Source: Anaspis maculata
Taxonomy: Eukaryota > Arthropoda > Insecta > Coleoptera > Scraptiidae
Direction: 5' to 3'
Length of the DNA: 64,000 bases
NCBI GenBank assembly: GCA_949128115.1
Contig: CASBRS010000033.1
Span: 434,001 to 498,000 of the forward strand
Shown here piece after piece: positions 9,208 through 18,626 of the stretch (the stretch's first letter is position 1; each line of letters opens with the position of its first letter). Made by a program: the position numbers and the translations under genes. The notes under the pieces are model-generated. The model saw only the letters and a program-made list of their open reading frames with translations. It was not told the origin of the DNA and searched no databases.

Positions 9208-9572
9208 TTCTTTGTGTCTTCGCTATTATAAGTTTTGAATGGTTACAATAAGTGCGTTGTGTACCTACAAATTGTGGAAATCTTTAAATTATTCTAGTTT
9301 ATCATTAATGCAGAATTAGGCATTGCGAAAATTAAATCTCATGTTGCTGGATAGCGGTCGGATGTGATTGCTGGGCCGAGCAGTGATTGTGTTATCGCGA
9401 GCTATAGCTTTTTTTCTTTTCTCGATTGTTTCTTATTATATGTCTTTATCTTGTGGGTAATCCTTTTTCTTTTGATTGTTTGTTACAGAGCTAAATTTCA
9501 GATACAGGAAGGTTGAGGGGAGAGGAAACGTTTTCATAGTAATGGGCGACATGTTGGGATACATGGACGAGC
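9208..9572 (+). other. LINE inter-ORF region
   Basis: 365 bases between the ORF1 stop and the first plausible ORF2 start, with stops in all frames. Pyrimidine-rich around 9405-9475. A two-cistron LINE needs internal initiation or termination-reinitiation for ORF2, but no specific element is recognisable. Confidence 0.5.
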
Positions 9573-9818
9573 TTGATGGATGGGTATGGCTGTGTGAATG
9601 AGATGATTTTGCGTGGGGACTGGGATCTGAGCAGAGAGACGACGTCGCAACTGGCTATGGGAATGAATGTACTATGTATGAACATCCGAAGCATAAAGAA
9701 AAACTTTGACGAGTTTCTGGTTCTCGTGCAGTCATTGACGTTTAAACCGGGTATTATTGTTCTAACCGAGACTTGGCAAGTAGAAAATCAAAGTATATTT
9801 CATATGGGCGGATTAGTC
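9573..9818 (+). pseudogene. LINE ORF2, 5' part: N-terminus of the APE endonuclease
   Basis: The frame contains MNVLCMNIRSIKKNFDEF and, about 20 residues later, IIVLTETW. These are the first two endonuclease motifs of APE-type LINEs: the metal-site Asn in NIRSI and the Glu in TETW. Translation runs into the inserted palindrome at HMGG and stops at 9842. Resumption at 13241 is one base out of frame, so the protein cannot be restored by excision alone. The start at 9573 is the first ATG in the open frame, and the true start is uncertain. Confidence 0.75.
9810..9816 (+). repeat. target-site duplication, left copy (GGATTAG)
   Basis: The same seven bases occur at 13239-13245 on the other side of the palindromic insertion. 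Allowing mismatches at the end, an 8-bp duplication GATTAG.. (9811-9818 and 13240-13247) is also possible. Confidence 0.65.
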
Positions 9819-10991
9819 CTGTCCCTAGCAGTACTTCTGTAGGAAAAACGATGTAATCAAAATTTTCTTTTTGGAATCGTTAGAGGATCATCCCAGGACA
9901 AATAATCACTCGGGTGCTTTCGCGGTTTGTGGTACATTTTCCAGCAATATCGCATCAAAGTTGGCGGCTGGTCAATTCTTCAGTTCGCTGATATTTCTTG
10001 GAGTTTTTGCGATTTTTTCCAAATAAAAGTACTAATCCACCCAAAAAACAATTCCGGATTGAATGGTGCTGTCAGATTTTGAGTACTTACGTTATACCGG
10101 GTGAAAAAAAAATAAAACGAGTTTAATAATTTTTTTCCTACTTTTTAGTTTCTTGGCCGATTTTCACAAACTTTATGTCAAAAGCTCGCTGAATAAATTG
10201 TCTACTCAAATCAATTGTCAATATAGCCAAATTATCAAAAATCAAGATGGCGGCGGCGAACCCAAATAAAAATGTGTCGTATTTCGAGAATTATTTTTTT
10301 ATTTCTAAACTTCGTAAAGAACGACGCTGATGGTGGATTCTGGAAGATTCAGCTTTCTTCTGCAATTTGGGACTAGATTTACTTGATTCGCACATTCCAC
10401 TGTGAAAATATATTGAATTAAAGGAAGGTCCACTTGTAATTTTTTCCAAATTCACAATAAATCAGCAGTTTAAAAACCTCCCGCGAATCCTTATTTCTGA
10501 AACAATTTCTACACACTTGGTAGTGATCGTAAGCTGTGTGCATAGGCTACAAATACCGTGTTGGTGCATGGCCGAAGTTCCGAAATTTTAGACGATAGAT
10601 GACGTAAATGGTCGAGGTGCGCATGCCAAATATCTAATATTCTACTTTTTGTTCTCACATGTTCTGAACGGAATTTCTATAAATGATTGGCTTAATGGTC
10701 AGCTGGATAAACACGCAACGAGAGACAAATGTTGAAAGAGTCGAAATGTGAAATTTTCAAATAGACGACTTTACTTCTTTGGAGAAAATAAAACGGTTCT
10801 ATCCGTTGGTCCAGGAATTTTAGCTGTTAAAATTGCAAATAGCGAACAAAAATGAAAGCCAGCTGGATTTTTGTATATGAGCTCAGTTAAGCATGTAGTT
10901 CAACATAGTCAAAGTTCTCAAGAATCCGGTGTGAGCTTCGGCCGTTGTGGCCTCGAGAAGAACTTGAGGATCAGTTTTTCGCGTCTATCTC

Positions 10992-11276
10992 GTGAACAAT
11001 GGCACTTGGGAAGAACGTGCTGGGGAAGAAATTGTTGAAAATTTTATTGTCTATAAGAAAGGTCCTCACACGTTTCATCGTCAGTCCACTCTTTCTTTGT
11101 CAAAACACAAGAAAATTAAAATAATCCAGATGCTTGATGCTGAAGACTGTATGGACCTTGAGTTCTATGATGGCAAAGTGCCACTTCGTAGAGGTGTTGG
11201 TTGGTCCACTATTTCTTGTATGAAACTTGAAGCCATCAATACGAACTATGCCGGCGGCATATACAGGGTGAAATAA
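10992..11276 (+). CDS. unidentified 94-codon open frame in the left palindrome arm
   Basis: The frame is open from a TGA at about 10966 and can start only at non-ATG codons before an internal Met (GTG at 10992). Upstream in-frame residues read GSVFRVYL. The peptide includes NNGTWEERAGEEIVENFIVY, DAEDCMDLEFYDGKV and ends GGIYRVK. I recognise no domain, signal or membrane segment. The mirror arm keeps it open for 92 codons with a six-base in-frame deletion and a few replacements. The opposite strand is also open across much of the stretch, so coding status is uncertain. It could be a captured host exon or chance. Confidence 0.25.
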   Translation: MNNGTWEERAGEEIVENFIVYKKGPHTFHRQSTLSLSKHKKIKIIQMLDAEDCMDLEFYDGKVPLRRGVGWSTISCMKLEAINTNYAGGIYRVK

Positions 11277-11787
11277 AAATAAAATGTTGAACATTTGTTC
11301 CTCAAGAACCACAATAGGTGAAGACATGTAAATCGCCATAAATAATTCTGATTTCATGGTCATGAAGTCGTCGTAAACTTGGATCAAATATGTTGAGCCA
11401 TTTCTGACATATCTTCAGAAGACTGAAGTCGTTACGAAAAAAAACTAGTTTTCCGTCGATCAGTGACTCTTCAGATATTGAATCGAGACTTGATGTTTTG
11501 AATCAAAACAATGATAAATTACATTTAAAATAAAATAATAGTGAAAAACACTTTCTAGGCCAACTACTTTAAGAAGAAACACAGTCAACTTTTTTTCTGA
11601 TGAGTAGACGAAAACAATCATTTTTTCGGTAACAACTTTAGTCTTTTGAAGATTTTTTAAGAACGGCTCAAGATATCTGAATCAAGTTTACGACGACTTC
11701 ATGACCATGAAATCAGAATTATTTATGGCGATTTACATGTCCTCGCCTATTTTGGTTCTTGAGGAACAAATGTTCAACATTTTATTT

Positions 11788-12066
11788 TTATTTCACCCTG
11801 TATATGCCGCCGGCATAGTTCGTATTGATAGCTTCAAGTTTCATACAAGAAATAGTGGACCAACCAACACCTCTACGAGGTGGCACTTTGCCATCATAGA
11901 ACTCAAGGTCCATACAGTCTTCAGCATCGAGCATCTGGATTATTTTAATTTTCTTGTACAAAGAAAGAGTGGACTGACGATGAAACGTGTAAGGACCTTT
12001 CTTATAGACAATAAAATTTTCAACAATTTCTTCCCCAGCACGTTCTTCCCAAGTGCCATTGTTCAC
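11788..12066 (-). CDS. mirror copy of the unidentified frame in the right palindrome arm (92 codons)
   Basis: Encodes the same peptide as 10992-11276 with STLSLYKK in place of STLSLSKHKK and PPRR in place of PLRR. Staying in frame despite a six-base indel is mildly suggestive of coding constraint before the inversion. However, the plus-strand frame at 11701-12087 (128 codons) overlaps it, so no strand is clearly favoured. Confidence 0.25.
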   Translation of the reverse strand: MNNGTWEERAGEEIVENFIVYKKGPYTFHRQSTLSLYKKIKIIQMLDAEDCMDLEFYDGKVPPRRGVGWSTISCMKLEAINTNYAGGIYRVK

Positions 12067-13238
12067 GAGATAGACGCGAAAAACTGATCTTCAAGTTCTT
12101 CTCGAGGCCACAACGGCCGAAGCTCACACCGGATTCTTGAGAACTTTGACTATGTTGAACTACATGCTTAACTGAGCTTATATACAAAAATCCAGCTGGC
12201 TTTCATTTTTGTTCGCTATTTGCAATTTTAACAGCTAAAATTCCTGGACCAACGGATAGAACCGTTTTATTTTCTCCAAAGAAGTAAAGTCGTCTATTTG
12301 AAAATTTCACATTTCGACTCTTTCAACATTTGACTCTCGTTGCGTGTTTATCCAGCTGACCATTAAGCCAACCATTTATAGAAATTTCGTTCAGAACATG
12401 TGAGAACAAAAAGTAGAATATTAGATATTTGACATGCGCACCTCCACCATTTACGTCATCTATCATCTAAAATTTCGAAACTTCGGCCATGCACCAACAC
12501 GGTATTTGTAGCCTATGCACACAGCTTACGATCACCACCAAGTGTGTAGAAATTGCTTCAGAAATAAGGATTCGCGGGAGGTTTTTAAACTGCTGATTTA
12601 TTGTGAATTTGGAAAAAATTACAAGTGGACCTTCCTTTAATTCACTATATTTTCACAGTGGAATGTGCGAATCAAGTAAATCTAGTCCCAAATTGCAGAA
12701 GAAAGCTGAATCTTCCAGAATCCACCATCAGCGTCGTTCTTTACGAAGTTTAGAAATAGAAAAATAATTCTCGAAATACGACACATTTTTATTTGGGTTC
12801 ACCGCCGCCATCTTGATTTTTGATAATTTGGCTATATTGACAATTGATTTGAGTAGACGATTTAGTCAGCGAGCTTTTGACATAAAGTTTGTGAAAATCG
12901 GCCAAGAAACTAAAAAGTTGGAAAAAAATTATTAAACTCGTTTTATTTTTTTTTCACCCGGTATAACGTGAGTACTCAAAATCTGACAGCACCATTCAAT
13001 CCGGAATTGTTTTTTGGGTAGATTAGTACTTTTATTTGGAAAAAATCGCAAAAACTCCAAGAAATATCAGCGAACTGAAGAATTGACCAGCCGCCAACTT
13101 TGATGCGATATTGCTGGAAAATGTACCAGAAATCGCGAAAGCACCCGAGTGATTATTTGTCCTTGGAAGATCCTCTAACGATTCCAGACAAAAAATTTTG
13201 ATTACATCGTTTTTCCTACAGAAGTACTGCTAGGGCCT

Positions 13239-13245
13239 GGATTAG
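13239..13245 (+). repeat. target-site duplication, right copy (GGATTAG)
   Basis: Matches 9810-9816. The LINE sequence resumes immediately afterwards as YDFHYNGS in the endonuclease frame. Confidence 0.65.
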
Positions 13246-14134
13246 ATATGATTTTCATTATAACGGTTCAAGAGTTAATCAAAATGATGGCGTAGTCATA
13301 TATGCAAAAAAGAATATGGCTGCTAATATGAAAGATATAAAGCTACAAAACAGCGGGGTTGGTTTGACGAAGATATTGTTCGGTTTTGGTGGTGTGGATT
13401 ACTGTCTGGTGGCTGTTTATCGTCCACCATCAGTGGACGCAATGACATTTATAAATGATCTCAACAACTTTCTTACAACAGACAATGACGCAAATAAGCA
13501 CGATATAAACTTGATGATGGGGGACTTTAATATCAATATTCAGTCAAATGAGGATCCGGCTACTACTTACATGACCATGATCACCTCACATGGTTATATA
13601 TCTCAAATAAATCAAAGCACTCGAGTTTCTAGGCAGTCACAAAGCTGTATAGATCACATATTTCTCAAATCAAATATCAAAACAACTGAGACACTTAAAG
13701 TACAGTCATTTATTATGGAAACTGATATCACCGATCATTATACGACTATAATAAGTGTACACAGGGATCAGGATAAGGTAACTCAAAACAGTCTAAAAAA
13801 CAAAGAAACTACTGTACAACACACTAATTATGTAACACTGAATCAGACACTGGGTGATGAGCTGTGGGAGAAAGTCTATGGTAGCAGTGAGGTCGATGAG
13901 GCATATGAGGCGTTTATTGAAATAATCCAAGGAGCCGTTAAACACAGCACTACTGTCACAAAAAAGAAAGTCAACAAAAAGATAAAACCTTGGATAACAA
14001 ATTCTTTGGTAATATCCATAAAACGGCGGGATGCAATGAAGAAAAGATGCATTAGAGAAAGGGGTGACACAGCTATCTGGAACGAATATAAAACATATAG
14101 GAATTTACTGTCTAAACTAATAAAAAAAATCTAA
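13241..14134 (+). pseudogene. LINE ORF2, middle part: C-terminal half of the APE endonuclease
   Basis: The frame resumes as YDFHYNGSRVNQNDGVVIYA and remains open to 14134. Counting from the Met at 13316, the endonuclease motifs are YRPP (35-38), GDFNIN (69-74, catalytic Asp and Asn), SCIDHIF (110-116) and TDHY (139-142, the Asp-His pair). After these comes a basic linker (KKKVNKKIKPWIT...). The frame ends because the A8 run at 14122-14129 is out of register. One base difference restores the reading YRDKIMAAGNN into the reverse transcriptase frame. All endonuclease residues appear conserved, so decay is recent. Confidence 0.8.
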
Positions 14135-14831
14135 ACAAAATCACTACAGGGATAAAATTATGGCAGCGGGAAATAACTCCAAAAAAGTTTGGCAGTTGAT
14201 AAAAAGCAATATATCGGATGAAACTAAATCAAATAGCGATATAAAAGTATATGGTGAAGATGAAAATATAGAAACCGATCCGGAGGCCGTAGCCAATACT
14301 TTCATCAATTTCTTCTCTACTGTGTGGGAAAAAATGGCTAGTAAATTTAATAGTAAAGGGGCTGCACGAAGTTCAAAAGTTGTCAAGGGTCATAGTATTA
14401 CTGATTCAATTTTTTTAGAACCTGCTACGGAAAACGAAGTAACTAACCAAATATCTTCTTTGAAAAATTCAGCACCTGGGATAGACGGGCTTACCGGCGC
14501 ACTGATCAAGTCCATCAAATACAGCATAGCTGCCCCGCTTACCTATGTTGTTAATCTGGCTTTCGAAAAAGGGATGTTTCCTAAACTGTTGAAACAGGCA
14601 AAAGTAACACCGATATTTAAATCAGGAGATAGATACTCAGTTACAAATTATAGACCCATCTCTGTGATCAATAATTTCGTGAAGATATTTGAAAAGTGTA
14701 TGGCTTCAAGGCTAATATCTCATCTCGAAAGACATAACATAATTTCTCCGCAACAATATGGTTTCAGGAAAAACACCTCCACAGAAGATTCACTACTATG
14801 TTTCACACAAAAAATCCATTCCTATTTTCAG
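14130..14831 (+). pseudogene. LINE ORF2, 3' part: truncated reverse transcriptase domain
   Basis: Counting from the Met at 14160: KNSAPGIDGL (102-111, usually S.PG.D), QAKVTPIFKSGD (146-157), NYRPISVI (163-170), and QQYGFRKNTSTEDSLL (198-213). These are reverse transcriptase blocks 0 to 2a of the LINE type. Similarity stops near residue 224 at about 14831, before the FLDLSKAFD-like and YADD blocks. The next residues (GYAHEVAPTPRCRWK) are unrelated. Without the catalytic Asp pair this cannot be active. Confidence 0.8.
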
Positions 14832-15788
14832 CTGGGGTATGCACACGAGGTGGCCCCCACTCCACGCTGCAGATGGAAGTGAGGTTATGTCAACGAGATA
14901 ATGACAAAAGCCGACTAATATCTTCAAACATAGCCCCCCGAACACGGAAATATCCCAAAAACACGTCGATTGCAGCATGGTCTTGACATCAGGCTCGGTT
15001 CCGAAGAACTGGACCTGAAGAAGAGCACACGGGAGGCGAACATGGGGCCAGGGCCAGACGGCTCATCTTGCCGCTAGTAATAAATGAATCGTGCCGTCAG
15101 TATCGGGCCTCGTTTTGTGGCCGTTGGTCGCCTTGGATAATGTCGACGGCGTTGAGAGGAAAGTTGCTCTTGCATGTGTCCCTGGAATGACATCGGCGTA
15201 CAATGCGGCGCTTCAAAAGATGATCCCCATAACAGAAAGAGGCGTGGATGATTTCCAAAAGTCGCAAAAGGGTTCTTAGCACCAAAAACTCTAGGAATGT
15301 GAAGAGGTTAGCTTTTCAAAAATCTTAATTCGGCACATATTTAATTGACATTTGTTTACAGCATTTTTGGAGCCTTCAAGGAGCACCCCTTATATTCAAA
15401 GGACCTGATTTTCCCGTCGCTTGCCGGATCGTTTCGAAAACGTGGAGTGTTCATCTATGCGTGGAGTCTGTTCTAACCAGTTTTCAGTCTCCCCTCAATA
15501 GCCAGCTGTCATTCATTTCTTTATTGTTATTTTCCACAGGTAAAGGCTTACCTGCGACAAATTAAAATTTGTACAGCTCATTCCGTTTTGTACATTAATT
15601 TCAATAAATGATAGAAAATTTATTGTGTTATATTGTCATTGAACTTTGTTAGGAGGATAATAAGAATTTGGGCAGTGCACGAATTCAAGAATTCAAGAAC
15701 TCTGCGTTTTTGGCAAAGGCACTCCGAACAGAGTTTGAATGCGCATTCTGAACCTTTTTGCAAATTCATGAAAGATCGTGAGTTACCT
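14832..15788. other. unassigned DNA after the LINE break
   Basis: No gene or known repeat recognised. Locally more GC-rich (14990-15250) than its surroundings. Frames of about 62 codons on both strands at 15091-15285 have no motif and mirror each other, so they are not called. The abrupt change at 14831 marks the breakpoint that removed the LINE 3' half. Confidence 0.5.
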
Positions 15789-15910
15789 ATCATGTGATCA
15801 AATGAATTCTCATTTTAGGTAGGCTGTGGCGTAGCCGAACGCAGCTTTGCACCCATGAATTTGACCAGGTCACAGCCCACCTAAAATAAGAATTCATTTG
15901 ATCACACGAT
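15789..15910. repeat. short inverted repeat (MITE-like), 40-bp arms
   Basis: 15789-15828 (ATCATGTGATCAAATGAATT onward) pairs with 15871-15910, with about 3 mismatches, around a 42-base loop. Such compact hairpins are typical of internally deleted DNA transposons. No clear flanking duplication is seen. Confidence 0.6.
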
Positions 15911-16240
15911 ATGTGTAAACCTCCAAGGTGTAAACCCGCTTTTTGGAGCCATAAAATTCGGTGTGTTCTTGGTTTTAGAAACCTAGCGGCTCTCCGGTAT
16001 AAAGGGTTGGTGTGCCGCTTTCGGTTCTGTATGGTTATGCTTATGCTTTCTGAATAAAAGACTGTTTATCAAGAAGAAACCTGCGCCAGACACTTAGGCA
16101 ACCAAACTATCATGTTAAGTTTGGACATCCACCGGCCGGTAAAGTAGGAGAGCCCGCAGCTTGAATAAGACATCCTCATTATTTGAGTCCAAAAAGCGCA
16201 CTAGATATCTATATTTCGTGAGCCCGAAAGTTAAATTAAA

Positions 16241-16242
<2 letters not shown>
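15911..16242. other. unassigned DNA
   Basis: No gene seen. A GAATAAAAGACT word near 16050 looks like a polyadenylation signal such as those in LTR R regions, but I could not find a matching second LTR or primer-binding site, so no LTR is called. Confidence 0.35.

Positions 16243-16272
<30 letters not shown>
16243..16272. repeat. TA dinucleotide microsatellite
   Basis: An uninterrupted run of about 15 TA units within AT-rich DNA. Likely polymorphic in length. Confidence 0.9.
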
Positions 16273-16273
<1 letters not shown>

Positions 16274-17785
16274 TAAACAGTTGAATATTATAGCTATATG
16301 GTGCATATAGGATATTCCCATGAAAATCTGAAAATTGTGTTTTGTAAACGTAATTATGGAATCACTGGGTACTGTATGGTAACGAAATGGTATTTACTGA
16401 TAACTAAAAATTCACTAGTAGAGCCTATCCTGTTTGTAACATTGCAACTTCATCCGCTTCTTTTAAAGACGGCAAAAACTTTTTTTTGACTCGGAAGTAA
16501 TCAAATGCAGTGTAGGGTAGGCAACTTGTCGTACAACTGTAGAAATTTTTGCTGGATTTTGAAATTCGAACGTTGAAAAGCAGTGGATTCCAGTGTGATG
16601 TTTTCATGCGTAGACCTTTGACACTCTGATTACTCTGAACCACTTTTGCCAGTAAATCGAGTACCTATAGGGTAAACGAATTCGCCATCGGTTTTTGTCC
16701 ATCTCACGTGGGCCGAGACAGATTTTGTACTCGTCTTGATCGGTCATTATGTATGCGTTTTCCTAGTAATTTAGTAGGTATGGAGAACACGAATGCGCGA
16801 TAAGCCGAACCGAGGCGGAAAGACTCTGACCAGAACAGCTTGGACAAGGCGACAAGGTAAGGTCAAATACCTAGTTAGGTCAGTTCAACTGTGTAAAAGG
16901 CATAAGAGCCTTTTAGCCACGTATAAAAGGCGAGTCGATACAAAGTACATGGGTCACCTTTTACAAATATCGGTGGAGCGATGCAGACTTCAATTTAAAA
17001 TAATATACGTACTAAAAGTCAGTCATTTTTACTTCCTTTAGGTACTCAAGGGCTGGAAATATTGGGAGTGGAGAATTGTCGTGTTTTCCTTAATGTATGT
17101 TCGGCTCAGGTTTGGGGCTTGGACTTTGTTTGATTCAATAATAAATGAGTGGACCGACTTCTTTGCTTTCGTCTTGTCAAATTTACAAAAATTCGGGTGC
17201 CCTAATTTTACAGCGACAGCGTGACCTTGGCTACTCCAGGAATATACCTACACGATTACTATCTTTGATTGATAGGCAACCAGTAAAACACTTATAATGA
17301 CCTGCCCCTGGCGAAAAGCCACATAGTAGGGAACCTAATTATCACGCGACCGGTCGGCCGGCGTAAGGGTACCGCATTCTGGCTGAGCGTTTGTTTACTA
17401 AATGGCCTCACGGAGTTAGGGAGTGACAGCTGTCGGCATCACGGAAGGCCATAGGCGTCCGTCTCAACGGGCTCTGGCTGTCAAGAGCGTGTTTATTTTG
17501 GATTTAGGTGTACAAATTCGTGTGAGAGGTGGATATGACTTGCCCGATGAGTTTCAAAACACGTCTTTTATGCTGCTATATGAATGAAATTTTCATGTAT
17601 GTTCGGTTGCGGACATCAAGCAACAGCACCGGACCCCGCAAATTTCCTTTTCTCTCCGCTCATGATAAATTTTGACACATAGCTGAATTTTAGCCCCTCT
17701 CATCGGCCCTTAGCAACGGATGATTGCGTAACCCTTGTACAGCCAAAGCTGTCGATAATCTAGCAACCCTACCACATAGTACATC
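16273..17785. other. unassigned DNA, no gene recognised
   Basis: Short frames only, without motifs. At 17130-17220 an AATAATAAA signal is followed by CTTTCGTCTTGTC and later GCGACAGCGTGACC, somewhat like the end of an LTR and the sequence after it. With no partner LTR in view, this stays a suspicion. 17340-17470 is a local GC-rich patch. Confidence 0.4.
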
Positions 17786-17893
17786 ACACCGACACCTACC
17801 GGAGTATGCAGCATCTTTGAATTTCTCCAAGGAGTAAATCTCACCGACATCTGGCGGAGCGTGCAGCATCGACGATTCCCCTGGAGTAAAATA
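17786..17893 (+). repeat. diverged tandem duplication, two units of about 54 bp
   Basis: Unit 1 (17786-17839) and unit 2 (17841-about 17893) share CACCGACA.CT..CGGAG..TGCAGCATC, a pyrimidine-rich middle and GGAGTAAA. They differ at roughly one fifth of positions, so the duplication is old. No third copy was found. Confidence 0.6.
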
Positions 17894-18035
17894 AAGTTAC
17901 TACGCGGGGCTAAATGACCAAAAATATCACGAAATGGAGTCGCATGCACCGGTTTGTCGGGGAACGGCAAACGCGGGGCTATCAACACCGAAATCACACC
18001 AAAATCGGACGTATCAACGTTGGTACAATAATTCA

Positions 18036-18244
18036 GTATATCTCGTTCACTTTGTATTTTCAGTGAATGAATTTTTGGAGCAAAAATGAAGTGACAAGCT
18101 GGGGGGCTATACGACTACAGCTGATGGCACCTGCAGTTTTGGAACTACTATCAGCGGCCATCAGCCGTATGTGCTCCAACTTGACACTTCATTTCTGCTC
18201 CAAAAAGTGATTCAACTGAAAATAAAAAGTGAACGGGATGTACC
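18036..18244. repeat. MITE-like inverted repeat, about 85-bp arms
   Basis: Left arm from about 18036 (TATCTCGTTCACTTTGTATTTTC) pairs with the right arm ending about 18244. Shared internal words include GGAGCA.AAATGAAGTG and GCTGATGGC. Arms are imperfect and the loop is about 30 bases. No coding capacity. Probably a non-autonomous DNA transposon relic. Confidence 0.6.
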
Positions 18245-18286
18245 TTCTTTTTTTTTTCGTGCGAGCACCTGATAAAAATACGTGTT

Positions 18287-18553
18287 ATTAGTGGCAATTC
18301 TGTGAAATTTAAAGGCCCCTTGAAATTTTAAAAGGCGCTTGGTCATCTAGGAACATATACCTATTCTGGGAACGATCAGAAATCGGCTTTACGATTGGCT
18401 GAATTCTTTCAAGGGCCTTCAAATTTTAACGGGTTTGATACAGAATCGACAAAATGTTTTGCCAATCGTGAAGCCGATTTCTGATCGTTCCTATGTGACC
18501 AGCGCCTTTTGAAATTTTAAGGGGTCTTTAAATTTTACAGAATTGCCACTAAT
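18287..18553. repeat. MITE-like inverted repeat, about 120-bp arms
   Basis: ATTAGTGGCAATTCTGTGAA at 18287 is mirrored by the end at 18553. A second matched block, GGAACGATCAGAAATCGGC at about 18370, pairs with the block near 18460-18490. The outer and inner blocks together form one long imperfect hairpin with a short loop. It lies only 42 bases from the preceding hairpin. Confidence 0.65.
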
Positions 18554-18581
18554 CACCTTTTACAAGGCCTCTGCTAAGTAC

Positions 18582-18626
18582 CCAACTAATGAATTGTTTT
18601 TCACTATCCAGAGAACGCCACTGCCA
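18582..18626 (+). repeat. dispersed direct repeat resembling a 3' splice site, copy 1
   Basis: CCAACTAATGAATTG, a pyrimidine-rich tract, then CAG followed by AGAACGCCACTGCCA. Aligns over its full length with 19210-19256. The possible exon reads ENATARFL and then a stop. Confidence 0.4.

Larger units (their letters stand above)
9819..13239. mobile_element. 3.4-kb near-perfect palindromic (foldback) element inserted in LINE ORF2
   Basis: Nearly the whole element is two inverted arms. 9819 to about 11480 pairs with about 11595 to 13239, with only scattered substitutions and small indels, around a loop of about 115 bp. The termini read CTGTCCCTAGCAGTAC on the left and, as reverse complement, CAGGCCCTAGCAGTAC on the right. 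The GGATTAG duplication proves insertion into the LINE. A terminal CAG and a 7-8-bp duplication would fit a hAT-type transposase acting in trans, but that is inference because no transposase is encoded. Each arm has an 11-kb-region open frame (10992-11276 and its mirror) and two TATAC.GGGTG words. Confidence 0.85.
8533..14831 (+). mobile_element. non-LTR retrotransposon (APE-type LINE), interrupted and 3'-truncated
   Basis: The coding order is ORF1, then ORF2 with an apurinic endonuclease domain and reverse transcriptase. ORF2 is split by a palindromic insertion (9819-13239), shifted by one base in the A8 run at 14122-14129, and lost after the fingers region of the reverse transcriptase. The catalytic YADD segment, C-terminal domain, 3' untranslated region and tail are absent. 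LINE copies are normally 5'-truncated, so the missing 3' end implies a later deletion, inversion or insertion at about 14831. Confidence 0.8.

Noticed and set aside
9819..13239. Assembly foldback artefact instead of a real palindrome
   Set aside because: The arms differ by substitutions and small indels, and the element is bounded by GGATTAG copies at a LINE interruption. A chimeric artefact would give identical arms and no target duplication.
15091..15285. Overlapping 62-codon frames on both strands
   Set aside because: Both strands are open over the same stretch without any motif, as expected by chance in a locally GC-rich patch.
15911..17220. LTR retrotransposon or solo LTR
   Set aside because: There are polyadenylation-like words near 16050 and 17135, but I found no paired terminal repeat, no convincing primer-binding site and no gag or pol motif.
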